Shown: one piece after another, positions 27,934-37,589 of the stretch
How positions within the stretch are numbered: position 1 is the stretch's first letter
Layout of the letters: each line of letters starts with the position of its first letter
Source: CAVYGM01 sp963768025
GTDB taxonomy: Bacteria; Bacteroidota; Bacteroidia; Cytophagales; Spirosomataceae
DNA length: 64,000 nt
Assembly (NCBI GenBank): GCA_963768025.1
Contig: CAVYGM010000010.1
Location: forward strand, 124,001-188,000
Direction of reading: 5' to 3'
The notes under the pieces: generated by a model
Seen by the model: only the letters and a program-made list of their open reading frames with translations
What the model was told of the DNA's origin: nothing
Databases searched by the model: none
Program-made: the position numbers and the translations under genes

Positions 27934-28884
27934 TCAATTCACCACGTTGATGGGGTCACCTTTCATAAACGCAGCTATATTTTCAGCCGCTAATTCTAAT
28001 AGTCGGGTGCGGGACTCGTACAGAGCCCAGGCTATGTGGGGAGTAACGAGGCAGTTGGTAGCCGATAGCAAGGGATTGTCGGCGCTGGGGGGCTCCGTAG
28101 AAAGCACATCCAGGGCCGCCCCGGCCAGCTTACCGTCATTGAGCGCGGCCGCGACTTCCTTTTCATTTAGCAAGCCTCCCCGGCCAGTATTGATCAGATA
28201 GGCCTCAGGTTTCATCAAAGCCAGGGACTGTTTATTTATTATTTCACTGGTCTCGCTGGTAAGCGGACAATGCAGACTCACTACGTCGCTCTCCCGGAAG
28301 AGTTGTTCTAATTCAACCAGTTCAATCCCATCACCCGCCGAAGCCTTGCTTTTGCGGTGCGCCAGTACGCGCATACCAAAAGCCAACGCAATGCGCGCTA
28401 CCTGCGTACCGATATCACCTAATCCGATCAAACCCATGGTCTTGCCAGCTAGTTCTACGAGGGGTGTTTTCCAGTAACACCAGTCCGGTGCGCTGACCCA
28501 ATCGCCCTGTCGGACGCTTTGGCTGTGCAACTCGGTGTGGTTGGTCAAGGCCAGCAGCAGCGAAAACGTATGCTGCGCCACTGCGGGGGTGCTGTATCCT
28601 TTTACGTTTGTAACGGTGATACCCTGTCGGCGGGCCGCGTTGAGATCCACGTTGTTGTAGCCGGTGGCAGTCACGCCTATGTACTTGAGTCGGGGCAGGC
28701 TTTGTAGTGTTTCCTGTGATAGCACCACTTTGTTCGTAAGTACGATGTCCGCCTCCGACGCTCGTTCCAGCAGTTTATCGGCGGATGTACGATCATATAC
28801 TTTCAATTCTCCCAGCTTTTCGAGGGGTTGCCAGCTCAGATCACCGGGGTTCAGGGTGTAACCATCTAAATAAACAATGTTCAT
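27934..28884 (-). CDS. D-isomer-specific 2-hydroxyacid dehydrogenase
   Basis: A 316-residue NAD(P)-dependent dehydrogenase, resembling glycerate dehydrogenase/hydroxypyruvate reductase. The Rossmann motif is 'GLIGLGDIGTQVARIA' (about 152), and the catalytic residues are Arg in 'INTGRGGLLNE', Glu in 'DVLSTEPP' and His in 'TPHIAWAL'. The substrate (hydroxypyruvate, glyoxylate or another 2-keto acid) cannot be fixed. It follows the YheT-like hydrolase by 32 bases and may be cotranscribed with it. Confidence 0.9.
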   Translation of the reverse strand: MNIVYLDGYTLNPGDLSWQPLEKLGELKVYDRTSADKLLERASEADIVLTNKVVLSQETLQSLPRLKYIGVTATGYNNVDLNAARRQGITVTNVKGYSTPAVAQHTFSLLLALTNHTELHSQSVRQGDWVSAPDWCYWKTPLVELAGKTMGLIGLGDIGTQVARIALAFGMRVLAHRKSKASAGDGIELVELEQLFRESDVVSLHCPLTSETSEIINKQSLALMKPEAYLINTGRGGLLNEKEVAAALNDGKLAGAALDVLSTEPPSADNPLLSATNCLVTPHIAWALYESRTRLLELAAENIAAFMKGDPINVVN

Positions 28885-28916
28885 GGATCAGGTTTTAGGA
28901 ATAGAAAGATTCGTAG

Positions 28917-29879
28917 TTACTCGCTAAGGAAAGACAGGGCGCGGCGTTCAGCCCAGCTGTATTCGTCACCCGCTACCTGAAATGCCACATGTCCGCCCGT
29001 TTGGGGTGTTTCCAGGTATACGTACGGATGTGACTCCGCCAGGGAATAGGGAGCGCACTCGGGCGTCAGGAGAGGATCATTCTGGGCGTTTACCAGCAGG
29101 GTAGGTACCCGAATACCCGCCATATAGTTCAGCGCAGAGGCCTGCTCGTAGAAGTCGTCGGCATCGCGGTAACCACCGATGGACGCCGAAAACGCCTCAT
29201 CGAAGTCGCGCCAAACGCGCACCTGACTGAGTTTGGCAATGTCCAGCGTGCCCGGATGCTGCCCCGCCTTCTGACGTACTTTTAGGGATAGTTTTTTCAA
29301 AAACCGCCTTTTATAAAACGCATTGGAAGATATATCCAGAATAGCCGCACTGGCGCGTAGGTCAGTCGGTGCCGAAAACGCCGCCGCTCGGCGGATCTGC
29401 TCCGGGACATCTTTTCCGTGTACGCCCAGGTACTTCAAAATAATATTTCCTCCCATACTAAATCCTACCAGGCTGATTTCGTGGTAGGAGCGGGTGCGCA
29501 GGGCATGGTGAATCACGAGGTCAATGTCTCCGATTTCGCCGTGATTGTAGAGTCGGAAGGCGCGGTTCATCTCCCCGCTACACGAGCGGCAGTTCCAGGC
29601 CAGGGCATCCCAGCCGTGCTGTGCGAATAGCTTGGCGGTACCTTGCACATAGGCTTTACTGGAATTTCCTTCGAGGCCATGCGTAATAATCACCAGCCGC
29701 CTGCTCTTCCTATCCACCCAATCCAGGTCCAGAAAATCGCCATCCGCCAATTCCAGCCGCTCCCGTTCGTAAACAAGTCCACGCACCTTCCTCAGCGCAC
29801 TCGGCACAATGGTTTGCAAATGCCCATTGAACAAGTAACGCGGCGGACCGGGATACGATGATGGGTGGATCAGGGGCAT
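28917..29879 (-). CDS. YheT-like alpha/beta hydrolase
   Basis: A 320-residue alpha/beta hydrolase of the YheT/UPF0017 family. 'GHLQTI' near the N-terminus is a family hallmark; 'THGLEGNSSKAY' forms the oxyanion region, 'GFSMGGNIILKYLG' holds the nucleophile Ser, and 'NAQNDPLL' and 'TGGHVAF' supply the Asp and His. No signal peptide is seen. It is probably a carboxylesterase of unknown substrate. It sits between the M1 peptidase and the dehydrogenase on the same strand. Confidence 0.88.
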   Translation of the reverse strand: MPLIHPSSYPGPPRYLFNGHLQTIVPSALRKVRGLVYERERLELADGDFLDLDWVDRKSRRLVIITHGLEGNSSKAYVQGTAKLFAQHGWDALAWNCRSCSGEMNRAFRLYNHGEIGDIDLVIHHALRTRSYHEISLVGFSMGGNIILKYLGVHGKDVPEQIRRAAAFSAPTDLRASAAILDISSNAFYKRRFLKKLSLKVRQKAGQHPGTLDIAKLSQVRVWRDFDEAFSASIGGYRDADDFYEQASALNYMAGIRVPTLLVNAQNDPLLTPECAPYSLAESHPYVYLETPQTGGHVAFQVAGDEYSWAERRALSFLSE

Positions 29880-29889
29880 GTTTTTTAGT

Positions 29890-29997
29890 TATGAATGAGT
29901 GATTGAGAGATTGAGTGGATAATTCAATCTCGGAATGATAGATACGAACCAAGAACTATGAACAGAATTCTCTCAATCACTCAATCTCTCAATCGAA
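29890..29997. repeat. Intergenic inverted repeat of the GAATGAGTG family (variant)
   Basis: An arm near 29897-29913 (GATTGAGAGATTGAGTG) recurs inverted near 29980-29996. It resembles the shorter GAATGAGTGAATGATAGAAT elements found at four other intergenic sites in the window. Confidence 0.65.
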
Positions 29998-29998
29998 A

Positions 29999-32378
29999 TT
30001 ACCTATTGTTCCCCGTTCCCAGCCGGCCGGCGCCGCTTGGTTGCTCCTGCTGCATAGGGTTGGCAGGGCGGCGGAATTGCTGTTGCTTGTAGATCTGGAA
30101 GCGAGTGGGCTTCGAGATTCGAGGGAAGGAGTTGTTCTGGGTATCGATGTCTGCGGTTTCAAAATACGGGTCGAGTGTCCATTGTACCACCTTCTTCTTG
30201 GTAGAAATCACCTTCTGGATATCCTGGTCGTTGAAGCGCCAGATTTCGGCGGGGAAGCGGGCTACCGAATCGGTACCGTCTTCAAATTCCATTCGTACGA
30301 TTACGGGCATTACCAGTCCGCCTTTGTTTTTAAGGCTCAGGGTATAGAAGTTAGTATTCGACTGCACCAGATCGCGCTCCTCGGGCGACAAGCTCGCCAG
30401 GTAATCGTCGTATTTTTTACGATCCTGAGGCGTTACTTTAAACTGATCGTAGCGGTTGTAGAAGTCCGCCATGGACGAATCCTGCGCTACTACGGTCTGA
30501 TCCTTAGTTTCCGCATCGCGCATTTTGCTAACGGTTTTGGCCTTGCGGGCCGCTTCTTCGCGGGCCAGGGCCTTTCTCGATTTCGGGGTTTTGGGTATCT
30601 ACGCTAAACCAATCTACGCTCACGATGTCCTGATCCACGGGCTGCACGCCGTAAAACCAGCCTTTCCAGAACCAGTCCAGATCTACGCCGGAGGCATCTT
30701 CCATGGTACGAAAGAAATCGGCCGGCGTAGGGCTTTTAAACATCCATCGGGTAGAGTACTCTTTGAATGCATAATCAAACAGCTCGCGGCCCATGATGGT
30801 TTCGCGCAGGATGTTCAGGCCGGCCGCAGGCTTGGCGTAGGCATTGGGACCCAGGCCGATGACGTTATCGGAAGAAGTCATGATGGGGGAAAGTACTGCC
30901 TTATCCGAAGCCATATAGTCGGTGATCGACTGCGCCTCGCCGCGGCGGGTGGGGTAGTTGTAGTCCCACTCTTTCTCGGCCAGGTACTGGCAGAAGGTAT
31001 TTAGTCCCTCGTCCATCCAGGTCCACTGCCGCTCGTCGGAGTTCACGATCATCGGAAAGAAGTTGTGGCCCACTTCGTGAATGATCACGCCGATCATGCC
31101 GTACTTGGTGCTTTCGCTGTAGGTACCATCCGCTTCGGGACGGCCGCCGTTGAACGAAATCATGGGGTACTCCATCCCGCCGCCCGACGTGGCGTGGCAG
31201 GAAATAGCTACCGGATAGGGGTACTCAAAGGTACGCTTCCCGTAGGAGCGCAGGGTATGCTCCACGGCGCGGGTCGAGTACTGCTCCCACAGGGGGTTGC
31301 CCTCTTTGGGATAAAACGACATAGACCATATCTTGCGGCCATTGCCGTATACGTCGGTTTTCATGGCATCCCAGATAAACTTACGGCTGCTGGCGAAGGC
31401 AAAGTCGCGCACGTTGTCGGCCTTGTACACCCAGGTTTTCTTACCGGTGGGCTTGGTTTTTTCGTTGGCGATGGCCTCCTCCTGCGTCACGATGATTACC
31501 GGTGTCGTGGCGGTTTCGGCGTCCTTCAGGCGCTTCTTCTGATCGTTGGTCAGTACCTGTGCGTAGTTCTGGCACTCGCCCGAGGCGGCTACCACGTGGT
31601 CGTCGGGTACGGTGATGGCTACCTTGTAGTTTCCAAAAATCAGCGCAAACTCGCCCTGCCCCAGGAACTGCTTGTGCTGCCAGCCGTTTACGTCGTCGTA
31701 GGGAGCCAGACGCGGAAACCAGTGGGCAATGAAGTAGTTGTAGTTGCCGTCTTTTTCGTAAAACTCATAGCCACTACGGCCATAGTACTCCGTGATGTTG
31801 TAATTCCAGTCGACATTGAATACAAAGTTACCGCCCGGCTTCAGCACCGTGGGCAGGTCAATGCGCATCATGGTACCGTTGATGGTGTAGGGCAGTACCT
31901 TACCGGCTTTGTCTTTCACCGCCGTAATCTGATAGCCATACTCCTTCTTGGGATCAAGATTCACGCCTCGGGGCGCGTTGAGACCCTGCAACTGGGAAGC
32001 GCTGGCTCCCCGTTCGTTGAGGGTACCCGTACGGGTACTTCCACCGACAGACTCTTTGGCAAAGTAATTCTGATCCAGTTGCAGCCAGATGTATTTCAAT
32101 TCGTCGGGGGAGTTGTTGAAAAATGTGATCATCTCCGATCCGATGATTCGCTGCTTTTCGTCGTCCAGTTCTACTTTGATGTCGTAGTCGGCGCGTTGCT
32201 GCCAGTATTCCTTACCGGGGGCACCCGAGGCCGTTCGGTACGTATTGGGCGTAGGTAGGGCGGTGCCCATTTGCTCAAAGGTGGTATTGGCATTGTAGTT
32301 AGAGGGGTTGCCGCCTTGCTGCGCCCAAACACCCCCAGCTATCAGGAAAGCTACCACCAGGAGAAGTACTTTTTTCAT
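29999..32378 (-). CDS. Secreted M1 family zinc metallopeptidase, one-base frameshift near the C-terminus
   Basis: The signal peptide is 'MKKVLLLVVAFLIAGGVWAQ'. The zinc site is 'HEVGHNFF' with the downstream Glu in 'WMDEGLNTFCQYLAEKEW', and 'GGGMEYPM' is the M1 exopeptidase GxMEN-like motif, so it is a periplasmic or surface aminopeptidase-like enzyme. The main frame (from 32378) stops at 30528 after an abnormal tail. From about 30571 the true continuation runs one base off to 29999 with a well-formed C-terminal domain. An extra G (minus strand) at about 30571 accounts for it. The repaired length would be about 792 residues. It is followed by the YheT-like gene. Confidence 0.88.
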
Positions 32379-32420
32379 GGATGTTACTTAATTTAGATTT
32401 AGTTTGAATGAATAAAGATT

Positions 32421-32470
32421 TTAAAAAGAAGCTATTGGCTACGAGCTCGTGGCCAATAGCTTCTTTTTAA
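32421..32470 (-). terminator. Perfect 19-bp hairpin terminator after the HupE-like gene
   Basis: The arms 32421-32439 and 32452-32470 are perfectly complementary, with A/T tracts on both sides that give a T run in either direction. It lies between the hupE-like stop and the M1 peptidase start, both on the minus strand. Confidence 0.88.
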
Positions 32471-32567
32471 ATAGTTGATATGAAGGTCATTATAAAACAA
32501 ATTTACCAGGTCACTACTATAAACGAATTCTATATTACTACTATTGGGTGACCTACCCAAGCTTAGA

Positions 32568-33193
32568 TTACCGCTGAAAAAGCGTCTTCATGGTTTGTTG
32601 GAATAAGTCATTGTTCATGATAAGGGACAGTGACATACCGGCTACAATCCCCGAAACTACATAGTTCCAGCTTCTTTTGGGAACCCGGATCAACTCTACG
32701 ACCACAAACGCTAGTGTGAGTACGATCAAAACGATTAGGATTTGCCCCAATTCCAAACCCACGTTGAACGCCAGCAGAGGCTGGAAAATTGTTGACTCGT
32801 TCCCCAGCAGGCTTTGTAAGTAATTCGAAAAGCCCAGGCCGTGGATGAGTCCGAAAAACAAAGCCAACGGATAGCGCAGGGGCGAACTCTTCTCTTTGGT
32901 GACCAACGTCGTGACCGGAATCCGGTGGGCCATATTCACAATGGCCGTAATCAATATAGTGATTGGAATCAGTAATTCAATGACATCCGGCCGGAACGAA
33001 ACAATCTGTAACGTAGCCAAACCAGCGTAATGGAATGCCCAATCGTGAACGCCGTAACCAGAATCAATACCTTTTTCCAATCCCTGAGTGTATAAATAGC
33101 ACACAAGGCCACAACAAACAAAATATGGTCATACCCCTTTGGGTCGGTAATGTGTTCAAATCCTAGTTGAAGGTACGCTTGAAATTCGGACAT
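32568..33193 (-). CDS. HupE/UreJ-like membrane protein, one-base frameshift
   Basis: A membrane protein of about 208 residues if repaired. The first part (from 33193) has 'GYDHILFVVALCAIY' and 'FTIGHSITL'; the rest, one frame over, begins 'ATLQIVSFRPDV' and has 'GLIHGLGFSNYL' and further hydrophobic helices. These His/Asp-containing helices are typical of the HupE/UreJ_2 family, thought to move nickel or other metals, although Bacteroidota members have no proven substrate. The break at about 33021 fits loss of one base. There is no hydrogenase or urease gene nearby. Confidence 0.8.
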
Positions 33194-33304
33194 GCAAATG
33201 TTATTGTTAAAGCAATAAAGTTAGAAAAGACTTTTTAAAGTGCCTAACTACCTGTTTATCCACAGGCAATTGCAAAGGAGGGTCTAATTTTTTCAGGAAA
33301 AAGT

Positions 33305-33312
33305 TAAATTTG
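33305..33312 (+). promoter_or_regulatory. Candidate -7 box TAAATTTG for the MDR oxidoreductase
   Basis: Matches TAnnTTTG and ends 24 bases before the ATG at 33337. No good -33 element is found at the expected distance, so confidence is limited. Confidence 0.4.
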
Positions 33313-33336
33313 TATTCTTTCACTAATCATCAATTC

Positions 33337-34308
33337 ATGAAAACCATTTTGTTTGACAAGGCCGGCGCGCCCCAAGAGGTACTTTACATCGCCGAAAAAT
33401 CCATACCGCAGCCCGCCGCCGGCGAAGTTTTAATAAAAGTATTGGCCAGCCCGGTTAACCCATCGGATATATCGTTTGTAAATGGCCAGTACGGACTACA
33501 TCCTTCGTTTCCTTCAGGGGCGGGTTTTGAGGGAGTGGGCGTAGTAGAGGCCGTCGGCGAAGGGGTACGGCTACCCGTGGGAAGCCGCGTAAGTTTTAAC
33601 ACCGTGGGTACCTGGAGCGAATACGCCCTCGTGCATCAGCACAGCGCTATGCCCGTGCCCGACGCCATCCCCGACGACATGGCCGCTCAGCTTTTCGTCA
33701 ATCCGTTTACGGCCTACGCCATGGTGGAGGAGTCAGGGGTGGAGGCCGGCGAGTGGATGCTGATCACGGCTTGTGGCTCGGCCTACGGGAAGCTGGTAAT
33801 TCAGCTCTGTAAGAAAAAAGGCATCAAAACCATCGGTACCGTGCGCCGCGACGACCTCAACGAAGAGTTGAAGGAACTTGGCCTGGACGAGGTAGTCAAT
33901 ACCGAAACCGAGAAGCTCCCCCAGCGGGTACATCAGATCACCGGCGGCAGGGGCGTGAAGTGCGTACTGGACTCGGTAGGGGGCCACACCACCGAAGAGG
34001 CCATGAGGTGCGTAGCCCAGGGCGGCAAAATGCTGGTATTCGGTCTGCTGAGTCGGCAACTCCCCAAGATGGATATTGGCCTGATGATCTTCAAAGGCAT
34101 CACCATCAAAGGCTTTTGGCTCAGCGAACTCATGCGCACTGCCTCGCCCCAATCCCGCGCCGAACTGGCCCAACACGTCATCGGATGGCTGGCCAGCGGT
34201 GAGGTGGAGCTACCCGTGGAAGCTACCTACAGCCTGGACGACATCGCCAAAGCCGTTGACCACGCCGAGGCGCACGGGCGTTGGGGGAAGGTACTGCTGA
34301 AGCCGTAA
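33337..34308 (+). CDS. Zinc-independent MDR oxidoreductase (enoyl reductase/quinone reductase type)
   Basis: A 323-residue medium-chain dehydrogenase/reductase. 'SPVNPSDISFVNGQYG' and 'GFEGVGVVEAVGEGV' are typical of the MECR/quinone oxidoreductase branch, and the cofactor site is 'TACGSAYGKLVIQL'. Structural and catalytic zinc ligands are absent. It probably reduces an enoyl thioester or quinone with NADPH. A TTG 27 bases upstream is in frame, but it overlaps the probable -7 box, so the ATG was chosen. Confidence 0.86.
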   Translation: MKTILFDKAGAPQEVLYIAEKSIPQPAAGEVLIKVLASPVNPSDISFVNGQYGLHPSFPSGAGFEGVGVVEAVGEGVRLPVGSRVSFNTVGTWSEYALVHQHSAMPVPDAIPDDMAAQLFVNPFTAYAMVEESGVEAGEWMLITACGSAYGKLVIQLCKKKGIKTIGTVRRDDLNEELKELGLDEVVNTETEKLPQRVHQITGGRGVKCVLDSVGGHTTEEAMRCVAQGGKMLVFGLLSRQLPKMDIGLMIFKGITIKGFWLSELMRTASPQSRAELAQHVIGWLASGEVELPVEATYSLDDIAKAVDHAEAHGRWGKVLLKP

Positions 34309-34328
34309 AAGTACCCCTGACTAGTATC

Positions 34329-34355
34329 CCTGTCAGGTTTTTAAAATCTGACAGG
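34329..34355 (+). terminator. Hairpin CCTGTCAG...CTGACAGG after the MDR gene
   Basis: An 8-bp perfect stem, extendable by A-T and G-T pairs, lies 20 bases after the stop. It may be a terminator or a small dispersed palindrome. Confidence 0.6.
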
Positions 34356-34430
34356 ACTTTGTTAAGGCTGCAGCTTTGTTTCAGGCACGCAGGCAGCTCT
34401 TTCAGCCTTGTCTACGTTATATTTACAACT

Positions 34431-35216
34431 ATGAAACTAAACCGATACTCATTCATCTTTTTCGCCCTCGGCTGTTCAGTACTTCTGGCCCTCACGCGGC
34501 CTGCGCCCGTGAGCTTATACATCATCGGCGACTCTACGGTCAAAACTGGCTCCGGCAAGGGCGAAAACGGCCAATGGGGCTGGGGGAGCATGTTACCGCA
34601 GTACTTTGATACGACCCGCATCAGTCTCCACAACCACGCCATCGGGGGGCGGTCGAGCCGGACGTTTATCAGCGAAGGCCGCTGGGACAAGGTACTGGCC
34701 GAGCTGAAAAAGGGCGACTACCTACTGATGCAGTTTGGACACAACGACGCCAGCCCCGTTAATGACACACTGCGCGCACGGGGTACCATTAAGGGCCTGG
34801 GCGGGGAGTCGGAGGAAATTGACAACCTGATCACCCACAAGCACGAAACCGTGCATACCTACGGCTGGTACATGCGCAAGTACGTGGACGAAGCCAAAGC
34901 CAAGGGGGCGATTCCGATCATCTGCTCGCCCATTCCGCGCAATAACTGGGAGAACGGGCGCATCGTACGCCCCACCGACAGCTACCCGCAGTGGGCACAG
35001 GCCGTGGCGGCGTCTAACGGTGCCTACTTCATTGATCTGTACGAGCGGGTGGCCCGCGCTTACGACCCTATCCCACCCGCCGAGGTGAAGCAACAGTATT
35101 TTACCCCTGCCGACGATACGCATACGTCGCGGCAGGGTGCCGAACTCAACGCCAAGCTGTTAGTGGAGGGAATAAGGGATTTGAAGAAATGTGGGTTGAA
35201 GAAGTATCTGAAATAG
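34431..35216 (+). CDS. Secreted SGNH esterase, rhamnogalacturonan acetylesterase-like (CE12)
   Basis: A 262-residue protein with a signal peptide and an SGNH hydrolase fold: nucleophile Ser in 'IIGDSTVKTG', Gly in 'NHAIGGRSSRTF', Asn in 'QFGHNDAS' and the Asp/His pair in 'DDTHTSRQGA'. These match the CE12 rhamnogalacturonan acetylesterase family, which removes acetyl groups from pectin side regions. No other pectin genes are nearby. The ATG at 34431 was chosen because the signal peptide begins there; the frame is open further upstream. Confidence 0.87.
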   Translation: MKLNRYSFIFFALGCSVLLALTRPAPVSLYIIGDSTVKTGSGKGENGQWGWGSMLPQYFDTTRISLHNHAIGGRSSRTFISEGRWDKVLAELKKGDYLLMQFGHNDASPVNDTLRARGTIKGLGGESEEIDNLITHKHETVHTYGWYMRKYVDEAKAKGAIPIICSPIPRNNWENGRIVRPTDSYPQWAQAVAASNGAYFIDLYERVARAYDPIPPAEVKQQYFTPADDTHTSRQGAELNAKLLVEGIRDLKKCGLKKYLK

Positions 35217-35291
35217 AGTTGCTTTGTGGACTTTTTATAGATACATTCAGGATTAGATTTCTGGTTTGTACCTATTTGATTTTCTACCCTC

Positions 35292-36923
35292 ATGCACGTT
35301 GACTATATCATCATTGGGGCCGGTTCGGCCGGCTGCGTACTGGCTAATCGCCTGTCGGCTGACCCGGCGGTATCCGTACTGCTGCTGGAAGCCGGTGGTC
35401 CCGATACCAAACTGGAAATCCATATTCCGGCGGCCTACTCCAAACTAAACCGCACGAAGGTAGACTGGGCCTACTCCACCGAACCGCAGCCGCACGTGCT
35501 AGACCGCCGCCTGTACCTGCCCCGGGGCAAAACCCTGGGTGGATGCAGTTCTACCAACGCCATGGCCTACGTACGCGGCAACCGCGCCGACTACGACGAA
35601 TGGGCGGCATGCGGGAATGGTGGATGGAGCTACGAGGAAGTACTACCTTACTTCAAGCGCTCGGAGCACAACGAGCAGATCCACAATGACTACCACGGGC
35701 AAGACGGCGAGTTGAATATTACCTTCGCGCAGGGCTACCGCACGCTCGTAGCCGATGCTTTCGTGCAGGCCTGCGTAGAGAAGGGGATTCCCGCGAACCA
35801 GGACTACAACGGAGCGCAGCAGAGCGGAGCGGGGTTGTTTCAGTTTACCATCAAAAATTTCAAACGCCACAGCGCGGCCCGGGCGTTTCTGGTACCGGCT
35901 ATGAAGCGTCCCAATCTGAAAGTAATCACTAAAGCACTTACCCGAAGGGTACTGATCGAGAACGACCGCGCCACGGGGGTGGAATTCATGATTGGCTCGA
36001 ACAGCACGCAGACGGCCTATGCGGCTAAGGAAGTCATTCTCTCGGCGGGATCGTTCAATTCGCCGCAGCTGCTGATGCTGTCGGGCGTTGGGGAAGCCGA
36101 AGAACTGAAAAAGCACGGCATCCCGCTGAAAAAGCATTTACCCGGCGTAGGGAAAAACTTACAGGATCATCTGTTTCTGCCCGTAAGCTCGCTGGCAACG
36201 ATTCCTTTGCCCAATACGGAACTGAGTCCGCTCCGGCAGCTGATCGGGCTGCTGAACTACGGCTTATTCAAAAAAGGACCCTTCACGCTGGGCCCCCTGG
36301 AAGCCGTGGCGTTTACCAAAATCACGGAGTCGCCCGATCCGGTGGATTTTCAGTTTCATTTTTCGCCCATCCATCTGGGGAACGACTACAAAGGGGATTT
36401 GTATGACCTCAACACCTTTCCGCGGAGCAGCGGTTATACGATCCTTCCCACACTTCTGAAACCCAGAAGTCGCGGCTATGTAGGACTCCGCTCCGCCAAC
36501 CCCACCGACGCACCGCTGATTCAGCCTAATTTTCTGTCGGAGGAAGACGATCTAAAAACACTGCTGTCAGGCACCAAAAGAGCCATTGAACTCATGGAAG
36601 CACCGGCATTTGACCCTTACCGAAAGGAAGTCATCGCCCCACCCGACCGTAGTTCAGACGAAGCCCTGATTCTGCACATTAAGAAGATCCTGGAAACGGT
36701 ATACCACCCCGTGGGTACCTGCAAGATGGGAAATGACGAGGGGGCCGTAGTGGATGAGCAGTTGCGGGTACACGGCATCGAAGGCCTGCGGGTAATAGAT
36801 GCCTCCATCATGCCGCGCATCATTGCCGGAAATACCAATGCTACGGCGATTATGATTGGGGAAAAAGGAGCGGATTTGGTGTTGGGGAAGGTGATGAAGA
36901 AATCAGTAGTGGCCTCGGAGTGA
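35292..36923 (+). CDS. GMC-family FAD oxidoreductase (choline dehydrogenase-like)
   Basis: A 543-residue GMC oxidoreductase. The FAD-binding motif 'IIGAGSAGCVLANRLS' is at the start, GMC signature 1 is 'LGGCSSTNAMAYVRG', and signature 2 is 'GSFNSPQLLMLSG'. The active-site pair is His in 'VYHPVGTCKMG' and Asn in 'GNTNATAIMIGEKGADL'. It oxidises an alcohol (choline, polyol or another). There is no signal peptide and no betaine-aldehyde dehydrogenase nearby, so true BetA function is unproven. It converges on nuoJ. Confidence 0.88.
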   Translation: MHVDYIIIGAGSAGCVLANRLSADPAVSVLLLEAGGPDTKLEIHIPAAYSKLNRTKVDWAYSTEPQPHVLDRRLYLPRGKTLGGCSSTNAMAYVRGNRADYDEWAACGNGGWSYEEVLPYFKRSEHNEQIHNDYHGQDGELNITFAQGYRTLVADAFVQACVEKGIPANQDYNGAQQSGAGLFQFTIKNFKRHSAARAFLVPAMKRPNLKVITKALTRRVLIENDRATGVEFMIGSNSTQTAYAAKEVILSAGSFNSPQLLMLSGVGEAEELKKHGIPLKKHLPGVGKNLQDHLFLPVSSLATIPLPNTELSPLRQLIGLLNYGLFKKGPFTLGPLEAVAFTKITESPDPVDFQFHFSPIHLGNDYKGDLYDLNTFPRSSGYTILPTLLKPRSRGYVGLRSANPTDAPLIQPNFLSEEDDLKTLLSGTKRAIELMEAPAFDPYRKEVIAPPDRSSDEALILHIKKILETVYHPVGTCKMGNDEGAVVDEQLRVHGIEGLRVIDASIMPRIIAGNTNATAIMIGEKGADLVLGKVMKKSVVASE

Positions 36924-36967
36924 TTGGGTGGTCCTTAGGCCGGATAGGCTTGTGAGCCAAAAACAAA

Positions 36968-36998
36968 ACGGAGCATGCTTACGTATAGCATGCTCCGT
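36968..36998 (-). terminator. Terminator of the nuoA-J operon
   Basis: A 12-bp perfect stem (36968-36979 with 36987-36998) and a 7-base loop, with a T-rich tail when read on the minus strand. It lies 23 bases after the nuoJ stop and shows that the transcript ends there. Confidence 0.86.
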
Positions 36999-37021
36999 TA
37001 TAAAAAGGAGGCTTTGTTTTT

Positions 37022-37540
37022 CTAAAAATGCCGTTCGCCCATTTCGCGTTTCCCGAGCATCACAGCTCCGACCATCGCAATCAGAAAAAGGATGGAAGCA
37101 AGCTCAAAGGGCAACAGGTATTCGCGGAAAAGTACCTGACCCAGGTTCTCCACCATACCCGTCTGCGAGTCATAGTCATAGGGGTTGTAGGTACCTACCT
37201 GCGATTTGCGATACGCTCCGAAAAGGATGATAAAAATGGTACCGGCTACAATTGCGGCAGCTACTTTGGTAACATTGGTATTCAGTTTTTCGTCGTCCTC
37301 CTTCATGTTCAGGAACATAATCACGAACAGAAACAGTACCATGATGGCCCCCGCATACACGATGATATTGACCGCCGCCAGAAACTGAGCATTCAACAAT
37401 ATGTAATGGCCCGACAAACAGAAAAATGTCAGAATAAGGTAAAGCACACTGTGGATGGGATTGCGGGACATAATCACCATCAACGCGCTAAGGACCGTCA
37501 GAAACGACAGAAAATAAAATAAAGATAGCGTTGGATTCAT
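37022..37540 (-). CDS. nuoJ: NADH-quinone oxidoreductase subunit J
   Basis: A 172-residue membrane subunit of complex I with about five hydrophobic helices; 'LILTFFCLSGHYILLNAQFLAAVNIIVYAGAIMVLFLFVIM'-type helix content is characteristic and contains the conserved Glu/Asn-free third helix. It belongs to the proton-pumping arm. It is the last gene of the operon: a terminator follows directly and nuoK-N are not here. The gap to nuoI is 49 bases. Confidence 0.92.
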   Translation of the reverse strand: MNPTLSLFYFLSFLTVLSALMVIMSRNPIHSVLYLILTFFCLSGHYILLNAQFLAAVNIIVYAGAIMVLFLFVIMFLNMKEDDEKLNTNVTKVAAAIVAGTIFIILFGAYRKSQVGTYNPYDYDSQTGMVENLGQVLFREYLLPFELASILFLIAMVGAVMLGKREMGERHF

Positions 37541-37589
37541 GGGAAAGAGGTAATAGGTTGGTAGCCGTCAGGGGCCAGTTGCGATTGGA

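Noticed and set aside
34281..34430. N-terminal extension of the SGNH esterase overlapping the MDR gene
   Set aside because: The signal peptide begins at ATG 34431, and the upstream part reads as random sequence that overlaps the MDR gene and its hairpin.
35292..36923. Betaine synthesis gene betA
   Set aside because: General GMC family motifs only; no betB, betI or choline transporter nearby, so a specific name is not justified.
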